A DNA stretch of 64,000 nucleotides. Origin: Geosiphon pyriformis (Eukaryota > Glomeromycota > Glomeromycetes > Archaeosporales > Geosiphonaceae). The notes beneath the pieces were generated by a model. The model searched no databases, was not told the origin of the DNA, and was given only the letters and a program-made list of their open reading frames with translations. The position numbers were made by a program, and so were the translations under genes. Below are positions 1 through 9,839 of the stretch, in pieces; position 1 is the first letter of the stretch; each line of letters starts with the position of its first letter. Location: contig JAAOMT010000484.1 in assembly GCA_016748015.1 (NCBI GenBank), forward strand, positions 111,379 through 175,378. Reading direction: 5' to 3'.

Positions 1-508
1 CAAGAAACCTTTAAAAATCAAAAAAAAAATGAAAAAGAATATTTAAAACGGAACTATCACAACCCAAAGTATTAAGAAACTTACTTGTATTATTTATTGA
101 ATGAAACTATTATTCATCAACTGAATCCCTTGGAAGAATAATCCTTGATCAAAATTATTCACGTTGTTACTAATTGATAAAAGCTTTATTGTGAGAATTA
201 GAAAAGCACTAAAGACTATTAACATTCTGTGTTTCTAGATTAGAGAAACACATCAGACAATTGCAAGAATAGCCTCAGAGAAGACCCCAGACAGTGGGTA
301 GATTTCAGTTCAGCCTCTGAGAAGGAGTACATAAACACACACAACAATCAAGAATTAAAGAATAACTTACATCGCAACAGTAAAAAAAAAGCCTTCAATG
401 TAACAGTGACATTATCACACAAATAGAATTAAGGAACTCATGAAAGACTGATTGCAATTAAAGCGGGATATCAGCAATTAAATATAACAAGAAAACCATC
501 CTGTAACA
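1..508 (+). repeat. 3' part of the 5' LTR of old element C
   Basis: This stretch is collinear with 25748-26233, the 3' LTR of the same element, with scattered substitutions and one extra roughly 20-bp tandem copy near 460. It ends in CTGTAACA, the LTR terminus, and internal remnants follow. The first third of the LTR lies left of the window. The second LTR copy lies 25 kb away because two whole elements were inserted between them. Confidence 0.8.
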
Positions 509-529
509 CCAGTAACACCTCACCCATTA

Positions 530-1740
530 ACTAGATCATAGTTTACCAAGATATCACTAAATTGGAAAAATTTTCTGGTGAAGAAGATAATGCATATTCT
601 TAGATTGTGGATGCCAAAAAAGCCATTACTGCTAACAGTTGAGATAATGATCATACAATTCAGACACTGACATTTTTTCTGACTGGAACTGTTGATTTGT
701 AGTACCAGAATCTTGCAGAGAAGTCTACCTTCTTTACAGAGTTTAAACTCGCATTTCTGCAATACTTCTGTGATCTTAATACACTCATCTAATTGCAAAA
801 TCAATTCAGTATAATAAAACAAAATGACCATAAAGCAGTAACTACTTATTTTAGAAGATTCAATCAGGTCCTTCAACAAATTCTAGCCATTAAGCAGAAT
901 TATTATACCACAATGCAAGTCCTTAATCAATTCATTAAAAAACTAAAGAGCAGTTTTCTAAGGTTCATATGACCTCGCCATCTGGCAAACCTACAAGAAA
1001 CAGTCACTTTTACTCGTGATTTTGAGTCTGCAGAACAAGAAGCAAATCATATCCAAGCCATTAATTTAGCCATCAATGGAACCTCTGATATTGACACAAA
1101 AATAATCCAATTAAGTGAAAAATTAACTCAGAAAATTGAGAGATTCTTAGCCAGAACTGCAGAAACTTACCAACAACTACAATGGAGAGAAAGTAATAAC
1201 AACAGCAGATACTCACAGCAACAAAACTGTCAGCAACAGCAACAACCTTGAAGGTCCAATTTCCACAACTGTTACTACTGCCAGAAATCTGAATACATTG
1301 CTCATAACTGCAGAAAGAAGATAATAGACCAAAATCAAGGAAATCAATACCAGCAACCAAGATATCAGCAAAACATAGTGTCCCAATATTTTATATCTTA
1401 AAATCAACCACTCTAGTATGCACAACAAGTTCCGTATGTTCAACTACTGCTCCAGAATTATTATCAATCATTGCCAATGACACAAGCCATCCCTCACTAT
1501 CAAACTTTCTTCTATAGCCAGTCCAGATCTTGAGCTATAGACTATAATCAGGAATAGAGAAATCCCAATAATAATCAAGTGCAAACCAATAGTAGACCAT
1601 CTTGACCAATTCTTTGTGGTTCTATCCAATCTCAACCAGCACCAACTGGATATCCAAATAAGCTTTCTATCTTGGTCTCATGGAAGACCAGAGTTTTAAT
1701 AAATCTACACCTGTAGAAGGGAAGAATATAGAACAAATTT
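530..1740 (+). pseudogene. gag: degenerate gag of element C
   Basis: Conceptual translation with many stops matches the second half of the B2 Gag (15640-16380): a FSGEEDNAYS-like start, a helical capsid-like stretch, then a Gln/Asn-rich tail. A zinc knuckle near 1270-1317 reads CYYCQKSEYIAHNC, where the usual His position is Tyr, so zinc binding is probably lost. About 700 bp coding the Gag N-terminus present in B2 are missing between the LTR and this remnant, which is an internal deletion. Most stops sit where Trp, Arg or Gln would be expected. It is not translatable. Confidence 0.7.
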
Positions 1741-1859
1741 CTTCACCTTTCAAGCAAGCAAAAAGCAATATCCCACCAGCCATTATTACCAAAAACACCA
1801 CTTTAGCCACCATCTTTTCTTTTGACATTGATATTTAAACACCCATAGCCTTTTTAGTG

Positions 1860-2300
1860 GAGCAGCCATTAATCAGAATAAACCAATAACGGCCCTATAC
1901 ACTGATGCCAGAGTTGGGGGAATAGATATTAAATTAATCCTGAATAGTGGATCAGCCAGTAGCATAATTATGAAGCAGCTTATGGACCAACTAGGTCGCT
2001 GAATAGATTATGCTGTTATTGTCCAGATTATTACAGCAGATGGAAACACAAAAACCCCAATAAGAAAAATTGACAACTTCCTCTTCAAGATTAATGGAAT
2101 CCAAATTCCTACCAAAGTACTTATCATAGAAACTACTCAATATCAAGCTCTGGTAGGAAATGATTGGCTGTTAAAAACCAACGCTACACTTAACTGGAAC
2201 ACCCAAGAACTTCAACTCATGTTTAATAGACAGCATGCCCAAGTCCCAGCTATATGGGGACACTTTAAAATCCAATATACCAAAGAACTCCTTATTTAAT
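1860..2300 (+). pseudogene. retropepsin-like protease remnant of element C
   Basis: The frame contains LILNSGSASSII followed by YQALVGNDWL, the pattern of an LTR-retrotransposon aspartic protease; the B2 protease at 16885-17260 aligns along its length. The catalytic DSG triad is NSG here (Asp to Asn, one G-to-A change), so activity would be lost. It follows gag in the order usual for Ty3/gypsy elements. Confidence 0.7.
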
Positions 2301-2459
2301 TCGAAGACATATCACTACCACCGACCATTAAAATCTATCAGGTTTCATGGGCAGACAATTATCAAACTGAACTATCTTCACCACAATCTGGAAAGAAAAA
2401 GAAAAAGGCAGAGCCAAAAAAGAACCCCAATTGTCCTTACTAAGATATGTAACCTCAGA

Positions 2460-2760
2460 CCAAAGAAATTTATTTTACCAACCTCCAAAACTAATATGTA
2501 TTGATTGTAGAAAAAAGCTATCTACAATGGACGCATGTATCAGGTACAATGAAAAATAGCCCACTGCCACCAAATACTACTGCAGACCTTGTTTACTTAA
2601 AAGATTTGGATGACTGAAATAACAAGGCAAGTAAGACAACACGCCATGTATTATATGTGGCAAGGTCCTATCTGATGAAGAACTCTGGAATAATGTGCCT
2701 AGCAGAGAAGAAACATGCGACAAAGCTTTGTCAATACACCATATTAATCAATGATTGGGT
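2460..2760 (+). pseudogene. zinc-ribbon-like Cys-rich region of element C
   Basis: Reading through three stops, this segment holds spaced CxxC pairs (ICIDC, YYCRPC, PCIICG, then a later Cys). The same array occurs in B2 at 17540-17780 and in remnant D at 35240-35520. It lies between protease and dUTPase. A structural zinc site is inferred from spacing; I do not recognise a named family. Confidence 0.5.
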
Positions 2761-2848
2761 ATGAAAAGGAACTCTCATTGAGAACACTTGGAAATGAGTA
2801 CTCAATAGGCTAGACAGTTACTCACACAATGATCATAAAATTTGAAAA

Positions 2849-3297
2849 ATGACAAGCACCAAAGCCAAAGATGCCATGCCTAAAGAAATACAAAAAATCA
2901 AGAACAACTCTTGGACACCCAAATATAATGGACCCAACTATCCCACAAATGATTTCATCACTGATGACCTTAATTCATTTAGAACTGATATCAAGAATTG
3001 GTCCCAACCCGAAAAGAGCAAAAACAGTGACTAGTTGATTTAAATACCAAACTATATAATTACTGCTTAATTTTTTGCCACTTCCAATACTGTGACAAGT
3101 GTGATCTCATGTTCAATCCACCTCCCAGAATCCTATATCCAATCACCAAATTACTTGAGCCTGAGGAAGAAAAGGAATTACTTATCAGAGACATGTTATT
3201 TCAAGAGCCGAATCTGACTACCAAAATAGAATAATACTTTGTATATTCCAATCTTTCTAAAGAATTCAAATTAAAATAATACAGTGACAACAACAAA
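2849..3297 (+). pseudogene. linker region of the C polyprotein
   Basis: A short open frame starts at 2849 and a broken stretch follows, with a YCDKCD-containing segment and an acidic run (EPEEEKE). D (34636-35148) and B2 (17800-18290) have equivalents at this place: a CxxC pair, then a low-complexity acidic linker ahead of the dUTPase. No function is assignable. Confidence 0.4.
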
Positions 3298-3412
3298 GGA
3301 ATATGCCCAAAAAAAACACATGAGACTGATGCAAATTTTGATTTAAGATACTTTGGACAATCACCCATAGTTATAGTTTCACATTCCTTAGTAAAAATAA
3401 ATCTCAAAATAG
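3298..3412 (+). pseudogene. dUTPase of element C, 5' part, cut by A1
   Basis: The translation includes KKTHETDANFDLRY, corresponding to dUTPase motif 1 (AGYDL in B2), and ends at KINLKI, where the A1 LTR begins. The gene resumes at 11276 with the rest of motif 2 (SSLAKKKI), so the two segments flank A1 precisely, with ATAG repeated on both sides. dUTPase hydrolyses dUTP and is known from several retroviruses and some LTR retrotransposons; here it is only a relic. Confidence 0.75.
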
Positions 3413-3500
3413 TGTTATGATTGAAACACATAGTTTTTATTAATTATCATATGTATTAGCCACTGATGTCATATAATTAGCCACCTTATTTTTAGATATT

Positions 3501-3715
3501 GATCATTGACCTGATCAATGACCTGACTGTTGACCTGATCAATGACCTGACTGTTGACCTGATCATTGACCTGATTATTGACCTGATCAATGACCTGATC
3601 ATTGACCTGATCAATGACCTGATCATTGACCTGATCATTGACCTGATCAATGACCTGATCATTGACCTGATCGTTGACCTGATCATTAACCTGATTGTTG
3701 ACCTGGTTGTTAACC
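3501..3715 (+). repeat. 12-bp minisatellite in the U3 region of the A1 5' LTR
   Basis: About 18 imperfect copies of a 12-mer of the form ATTGACCTGATC, alternating with AATGACCTGATC. Most junctions create the palindrome TGATCA. Because the unit is a multiple of three and lacks stops in several frames, it makes open but meaningless frames on both strands. Other family A LTRs have from about 1 (A7) to about 9 (A1 3' LTR, solo LTR at 51692) copies. Confidence 0.95.
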
Positions 3716-3727
3716 ACTTTAGATAGC

Positions 3728-3734
3728 TATATAA
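3728..3734 (+). promoter_or_regulatory. TATA box of family A LTR
   Basis: TATATAA lies within AGCTATATAAGC, just downstream of the minisatellite, and is kept in nearly all family A LTRs (for example near 10770, 38000 and 46574). The position suggests that the minisatellite is upstream promoter sequence and that transcription starts 25-35 bp downstream. Confidence 0.6.
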
Positions 3735-4240
3735 GCGATGATTCCCTTAGCTGTAGAAAGATATGATCAAAGTAACAAAATAAACAATATTAATTACTTC
3801 CTCTCATAATTGCTTATTCTCTTTTCCTTACCTTCAAGTATCTACTTGTTGGCATTCACATACCTTATCTTTTCCCCTTCTTGATTTGTATTTGTTAGAA
3901 TTAGCCTGAGAAGCAATTGGCTTGCTCTTGTAATTCATTGAATAAAAAAATGATTGAAAAGTACAACAATACCTGTTATTGATTTTAAGAATCGCTGAAT
4001 TGAGACATAGAATAATAGCAGTGGTGTTATCTTGTTGACAATCACAGACTATTCCTCTACCTTCAGATTTAAGAAAAAATTAGCGACTGTGATTTTTATG
4101 AGACTGATCACACACATTGAATTCCTACTTATTCAATTCACTCTCTTATTGTAATTCCTTTTTTGTTTATTTCCATCACCATACAATACTGTTCTCCCTT
4201 GCTATTCGTTAGCTTGTTACTCCAACCCATAACATAAAAG

Positions 4241-4257
4241 TGGTGCTCCCTGTGAGG
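4241..4257 (+). other. putative primer binding site of A1
   Basis: TGGTGCTCCCTGTGAGG starts 6 nt after the LTR. TGG is the expected complement of a tRNA CCA end. Family B has TGGTGCTC at the same place (14853). The priming tRNA is not identified. Confidence 0.55.
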
Positions 4258-4286
4258 TTGTCAAAATTCACTTATTCCCTCATTGT

Positions 4287-5840
4287 ATGAGTGATTACTC
4301 ATATCTGCCACAGCAATCAGAAGAACACTTTGCAGCACACAACAGAAACGACCAAAGTTTCATTAAACTTAATCCTCTGCCCTCCTGCTTGATCTGCTTC
4401 CCCCTTGAAAAACAATCCAGTAGACAATTCTAAGACTTTTGGAACTGGTTCCTAAACAAGCATTCAGCTGAAACCTACACAGCTTATACAACCTATTACT
4501 TTGACCAAGCTTATTTTGAAAATGACTTTGAAGAAAGAAACAACAGTATCAATCAGCTCTTATATTCTGCAACCTTTGAACAACAGCCCCCTGATTTCGA
4601 ATATCTGAATCATCAAATCCACATTTGGATTGCTGTCCATCAAGCAACTGAAACTCCCTTTGAAACAGAAGAAGAAAGCTACCAAACTGCCCCTGTTTTT
4701 GATCTTTTATCAAACAAATTAGACTCGTCTACACAAACAGTTACCTCTGAACCAATGGCTAATGACCCCATGCAAGCAAACATTCTGGCCACCCTCCAAG
4801 GTATACAAACTGCTCTAGGGTGAAGAAACAACACCCCAATACCATTATTTAGAGATGATGCACAAGATCCAATTGAATGGTTGGATGACTTTGAAAGAGC
4901 CACTACAGCCAATCAATATGATGATAAGTACAAGTTCCAAATTGTTGGTGGCTATCTTCAAAGATCCTCTGCTACCTGGTTCTCACAAAAAACAGATGCC
5001 AATGCCCAGCAAAGAATTGTTAGATGGACACCAGCAAATGTGGGAGAAATCAACACTTCTTTCACTACCCAGTTTGAGGCCAAGTTCAGAACCCCAATAT
5101 TAATATCCAAATGGCACATGGAATTGGAAAGAAGAATCCAAGGCTCTGGAGAAGTAGTGACTAAATATGCCAAAGCTATTAGAAAGCTAATCAAATGTGT
5201 AGACTTTTGGAGAAATTGGACAGAAGAGCAGAAAATTCACTTCTTCACAAAAAGATTGAGAACTGATCTATCATATGCTCTTTGGCCCCTCCTGGCCCTG
5301 AAAGATAATCCCACCATGGATATGGCCATTGAATTAGCACAAAGAATTGAAGACAACCAAAGGATGCACTTGGGATCCACACTACCAGTTTTTGCTCCTG
5401 TTTTTGTCATGGCTCCTGCCCTTCAAATGGCTGCTACTTCTTTTGCCACTCATACTCAAGATCCAAATGAACAATTAATAGACAGACTCACAGCAAATCT
5501 TGCTCGGTTATTAAAACCCTTAGCCCAAGCAGTCAGAGAAAATCAGCAACCACAAAAACCCAGATTTGAACCACGCTTCAATCAGCCCCAGCAACCATCT
5601 TATCAAAGACAACAAAATCGTAACCCACCTGTATGCTATCACTGTGGATTAACTGGACACTTTTCAAGAGATTGCAACAATTTTCCACTGCCTCCACCAG
5701 TTTCCAGAAACAATAATGCTCAGAACAACAGGATCAACAACAACAATGTGCCCAACCAAAGACCCAATCATGCCAACATCAATTTCTTTGGAGAGGATCC
5801 CCTAGTTGAAGCCACTGTTTATTAGTCTTTAAACTGGTAG
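4287..5840 (+). pseudogene. gag: gag of A1, three premature stops
   Basis: The frame from ATG 4287 to TAG 5838-5840 would give about 517 residues, matching A4 gag in length. The N-terminal half is rich in aromatic and acidic residues, the middle is helical and capsid-like (WLDDFERA, ATWFSQKTDA), and a Gln/Asn/Pro-rich tail holds a canonical zinc knuckle at 5634-5675 (CYHCGLTGHFSRDC, CX2CX4HX4C). Stops are TAA near 4431, TGA near 4821 and TAG at 5823, each replacing a residue present in sister copies. Gag would form the particle and bind RNA. The pol frame is entered by -1 shift at its end. Confidence 0.85.
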
Positions 5841-5868
5841 GTGCACCTCCAAAGGGTGAAAGTGCAAG
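5828..5868 (+). promoter_or_regulatory. -1 ribosomal frameshift signal at the gag-pol junction (A1)
   Basis: TTTAAAC at 5828-5834 reads T TTA AAC in the gag frame, a canonical -1 slippery heptamer, one Trp codon before the gag stop. Seven bases later a hairpin can form between TGCAC and GTGCA around a CTCCAAAGGGTGAAA loop. In A1 the pol frame is then broken by a short duplication near 5905; in A2, A4 and A6 it is open. Confidence 0.75.
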
Positions 5869-6816
5869 CCAACCAGAAGAAAACCCCTTTTATGCTATTA
5901 ACTTAACTTAACTGATGATGACCATAACATGGATGAATTAGCAATTAACCCCTCTGAATCCACAAGAAAGAAGAAGAAAGCCAAAGTTGATTTCGTTCTA
6001 GACCCCAATAAAGCTTCTACATCAACTGCTAACAACAATGAGCCCCCAAAAGCCAAAGTTTTCAAGAACTCTTCAAAGTTAAAACCCCCAGAAATAGTAC
6101 AAAAATCCGGTCCCTATTCTGTTGTTAAAGACCTTATGGAAACCCCAGTACATATAACCTTTGGCCAATTGATGACCCATCCACAATTCAGAAAAGATCT
6201 TTGCAAATCTTTGATTCCAAAAAAAAAGACACCCAAAACCAACAAACACCCTCACCAAGCTGGACTTGCTGACAATAGCAATGTTACTCCTCTAATTTGT
6301 AAAACCCAAGTGGCTGGCTACTTCATCGATTTGATCCTAGACAGTGGATCATCTGTTAGTGTTATTGCCAAACACTTTCTTGAAGCAATTGGCAGAAAAA
6401 TTGATGAACCATCCACATGACCAATGACCAATGTGCATGGTAATAAGAAAAAAGGGCTTGGCATAGCCAAAACTATTCCTGTCCGCATCAATAGCATCAG
6501 CATTGAAACTGATATGGAAGTGTTTGAAGCAAAAGAATACACTATCATTGTTGGCAATGAATGGCTCAAGAAAACAAAGGCTTTGCTTGATTATGAACTC
6601 TGTGAACTAACCATCAGATGTGGTGAGAAACCCATTGTGGTTAAGTGTTGCTATTGGACAACTCTCCCAGTACCCAAGCAGAGCCCAGAAGAAAATGAAT
6701 CAGATAAATCAGATAATGAAGAAAGTGAGGAAGAAGAAGAACAAGAAGAACAAGAAGAATCTGCTAAACTCACCTATACCATCTTCACTAGCAATGGCAA
6801 ATGTCAAGGCAGATAA
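5841..6816 (+). pseudogene. pol: A1 pol: protease domain
   Basis: After a Lys-rich start (MDELAINPSESTRKKKK) comes a linker with HITFGQLMTHPQFRK and then AGYFIDLILDSGSSVSVI, an intact retropepsin DSG motif at about 6340-6348, followed by YTIIVGNEWLKK, typical of the protease C-terminal part. An acidic Glu-rich tract follows (6700-6760). A stop at 6418 and a deletion of about 13 bp near 6800 break the frame compared with A4. This is the only A copy besides A6 with DSG retained. Confidence 0.8.
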
Positions 6817-7030
6817 AGAAGGAATTATTGTTAATGGCAAGCTGATCTGCTGGTCTTATTATAACATGCTCAGAAGAACCTTTGACAGAAAGCCAGGCAA
6901 GAAAGCCAAATACAGTTATTGGTGGCATGGTCCTTGTGCCCGGTGCTGGTGCGACAAACCATTGTATTCTCCTAGCAATGAATGCATGTCCTGCCTAATC
7001 TATTACAAAGATTGGGAACCAATCAGCTTG
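6817..7030 (+). pseudogene. pol: A1 pol: Cys-rich domain between protease and RT
   Basis: The segment WWHGPCARCWCDKPLYSP followed by NECMSC gives C-x2-C-x-C and C-x2-C clusters inside an aromatic context. It is conserved in A2, A4 and A6 (Cys 1, 2 and 4-5 all kept). Family B has a larger CxxC array at the equivalent place. A metal-binding fold is inferred from spacing only. The frame is that of the downstream RT. Confidence 0.55.
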
Positions 7031-8505
7031 ATACCCCAAGAGGAAATAAAAGAAGTCCAAAAGTCTTTTGAAAACAAACCACCTGAAATCCAATTACTGG
7101 TTGTAGAACAAAAAGAACTCTCTTCAGAAGAAAGAAAAGTAGACATTGAAAACCTGCTGGCTAGAAACAGCTCAGTTATCTCAAAAGAAAGTAAACCTCC
7201 TGGACGTACACATGTGATACAACACACCATCATCACCAGAGAAACTCGCCCCATCCATTTGAAGCCCTATCAATCCAACCAGCACAATGATGAGTTTATT
7301 AAAAAGGAAATAACCCAAATAAAAACTCTTGGATTCATACAGGAAACCAAGAGTGAATGGGCATTCCCAGTTGTAGTGGTATCCAAGAAAGGAGGAACTC
7401 TATGCTTTTGTGTTGACTATTGCCAATTAAATGCCATTACTGAAAGAGACATGTACCCACTTCTCAAGATTGATGCAATGCTAGACCAATTCTATGGTGC
7501 TGCTTTCTTCTCAACCATTGACTTAACTGCTGGATTTTGGCAAGTAGAGATGGATCCAGAAAGCAGAAAGAAAACTGCCTTTATCACCAAGTATGGTACC
7601 TACAAATTCACAGTTATGCCTTTTGGTCTCACAAATGCTTCTCCCACATTTCAACACTTAATGGACAAAGTATTTGAATCAGTAAAAGAAAACTTTGTTC
7701 TAGTCTACTTGAACAACATAATGGTATACTCAAAAACCTGGGATGAACACCTTGAACATTTGCAAAAGGTTTTTGACCTCCTTAGAAATGCTGGTCTCAA
7801 GATCAATCTAATTAAATCATTCTTTGGATGTCAATCCACCCAGTTCCTTGGCCATCTTATTACAAAAAATGGAATCTTCTCTGATCCAGCCAAAATTGAA
7901 AAAGTTCAAAACATTAGACAACCAATGAATGTTCATGAACTACGCTCTTTTCTTGGTTTGGCCTCTTATTATCGCAAGTTTGTCAAGGATTTCTCCAAAA
8001 TCGCTGCTCCTCTTAATCAGCTACTTAGGAAAAACATCAATTATCACTGGGGTACTCATCAACAAAAAGCATTTGAAATTCTGAAGGAAAAACTGGTTAC
8101 AGAACCCATCCTCATGCAACCTAATTTGGATCAACTTTTTATCCTCCACACTGATGCATTTGGCTATAGACTTGGTGCTGTTCTTTCTCAGAAAGACAAA
8201 GATGGCAGGGAACATGCCATAGCATATGCCAGTAGAACTCTCACACCAGCAGAAAAAAACTACTCAGTCACTGAGCAAGAATGCTTAGCAGTAGTTTGGG
8301 TTACCAGCTACTGGGACAAATATCTTAAGGGTGTAAAATTTTTGGTGGTAACAAATCACCAAGCTTTGGTTTGGCTATGCAACAAAAGAAACCTGGAACA
8401 TAAATGGATAACTCACTAGATACTACACTTGGATGAATTCGACTATGACATTCAATACTGCAAAGGAGCTAATCATCAAAATGCTGATACTCTCTCCAGA
8501 CTTAC
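7031..8505 (+). pseudogene. pol: A1 pol: reverse transcriptase and RNase H
   Basis: One long frame (continuing from 6817 to 8419) carries the RT blocks in order: FCVDYCQLNAIT, DLTAGFWQVEM, FGLTNASPTF, and the catalytic box near 7705, which reads YLNNIMVYS instead of YLDD, so both catalytic Asp are lost. Then FLGHLI, the thumb, and RNase H with DAFGYRLGAVLSQ, EQECLAVVW and TNHQALVWL. A TAG at 8417 precedes the RNase H end (KGANHQNADTLSR). The enzyme would have copied the element RNA; this copy would be catalytically dead. Confidence 0.9.
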
Positions 8506-8599
8506 CATCCAGTGATAGTAAAACCCTCTCAAACCAAACCAACTTAATTATTTGTAACTCCCCTACAAACAAACACGATAATGAACTTGGACAACTACT

Positions 8600-9834
8600 C
8601 TGCTTTAATGAAATTTTTGGGTAAAGGACAATACCTGCTGGACTATACTTGACAGCAAAGAGAACATTTGCACAAACAATCAAATTTCTATTTGATTCGC
8701 CAGAACCAGTTATATAAAAGAAATAGAAAAGATCCTGACTGCCCCCAGAGAGTCATTAAATTTGAAGAAAAAGAAATTGTGATCTACAATATGCACACTG
8801 ATCCATTAGCTGAACACTTTGGAAAAACAAAAACAATTCAGAAAACTTTAGCTCACTATTATTGGCCTACCTTGGGAAAAGACATTGCTGAATACATTAA
8901 AACCTGTGATATCTGCCAAAGAAGAGGAAAACCCAATTGCAAGGAAGATATCCATCCAATCTCTGTTGGTCAACCATTTGATAGAATTGGTATAGATGTT
9001 GTTGGACCTTTAACAGTAACTCCTGATGGCAACAGATATATTATCACAGCTACCAACTATCTTACAAAGTGGGTAGAAGCAAGAGCCACTCCAGATCAAA
9101 CAGCAGTTTCAATTGCTAATTTCATTTATAAAAATATTATCTGTTGCCACAGCTGCCCCAAAGAACTTTTATCTGATAGAGGAAGAGCTTTTATCAGTAC
9201 ACTGATTGAAGAACTTTGCAGAAAAATGGGAATACGTCATAAACTCTCTTCCCCTTATCACCCCCAAACAAATGGCCTAGTGGAATGTTTCAATAAAACA
9301 CTATGTGAAACCCTAGCCAAAACCAGTAAAGAAACCAACCTATAGGACAAAGTATTGCCTTTAGCCTTGTTTGCTTACAGAACTGTGAATCATGACATAA
9401 CAAGTTATGAACCCTTTTATCTGCTCTATGGACGAATGACAACTCTACTAATAGAAATGGATATAGAAACAATACCTTTTGAAGAAATAACAATAGGAGA
9501 TTACAAGGACATTTTGCAAAGAAGACTTGGTACCATTCTTGACTCATTGGTAGAAGCACGGATAATTGCCTTTGAAAAGATAAAACAGTTCCAAGAGAAG
9601 CTCAAAAAGAAAAAGACCTATAAAACACTTTTCTTAAGTGTTGGTGACTTAGTTTTAAAATACCGTTCAAACAGAGACAATATCTATGATGATAAATTCT
9701 CTAGCCAGTGGAAAGGACTCTTTATAGTCAACAAAGTTTTGAACAATGGTTCTTATATCTTACAAGATCAATATGAAACAATCTTCAATGATCACCCTGT
9801 TTATGGCACACGACTCAAAAAATATCACAAATGA
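8600..9834 (+). pseudogene. pol: A1 pol: integrase
   Basis: The zinc-binding HHCC module runs about 8790-8925 (MHTDPLAEHF to CDICQRR), followed by the DDE core: IGIDVVGP, LLSDRGRAF and NGLVECFN. A stop at 9342 replaces Trp (NLWDKV in A2). The C-terminal part contains a GPF/Y-like region (SSQWKGLFIVNKVL) and TRLKKYHK, ending at TGA 9832, where A2 continues for 22 more codons. The product would join element cDNA to the genome. Confidence 0.88.
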
Positions 9835-9839
9835 CTTGA

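Larger units (their letters stand above)
3413..4234 (+). repeat. 5' LTR of A1
   Basis: It is 822 bp, longer than the other family A LTRs mainly because its minisatellite is expanded. It holds the minisatellite, a TATA box and AATAAA-type signals near 3778 and 3950. Ends are TGTTAT and ATAACA, a perfect 6-bp inverted repeat. Confidence 0.92.

Noticed and set aside
1073-1443. Minus-strand hydrophobic frames in the element C gag region
   Set aside because: Antisense of Gln/Asn-rich gag codons, which always reads as Leu/Val/Cys-rich membrane-like sequence.
3501-3715. CRISPR-like array
   Set aside because: Units are tandem with no unique spacers, and the same block recurs in LTRs.
3469-3726. Open frames of repeated Asn-Asp-Gln-Val, Ile-Arg-Ser-Met and Ile-Ile-Asp-Leu on both strands
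   Set aside because: They are translations of the 12-bp minisatellite, whose length is a multiple of three; three frames are open at once and none continues into unique coding sequence.
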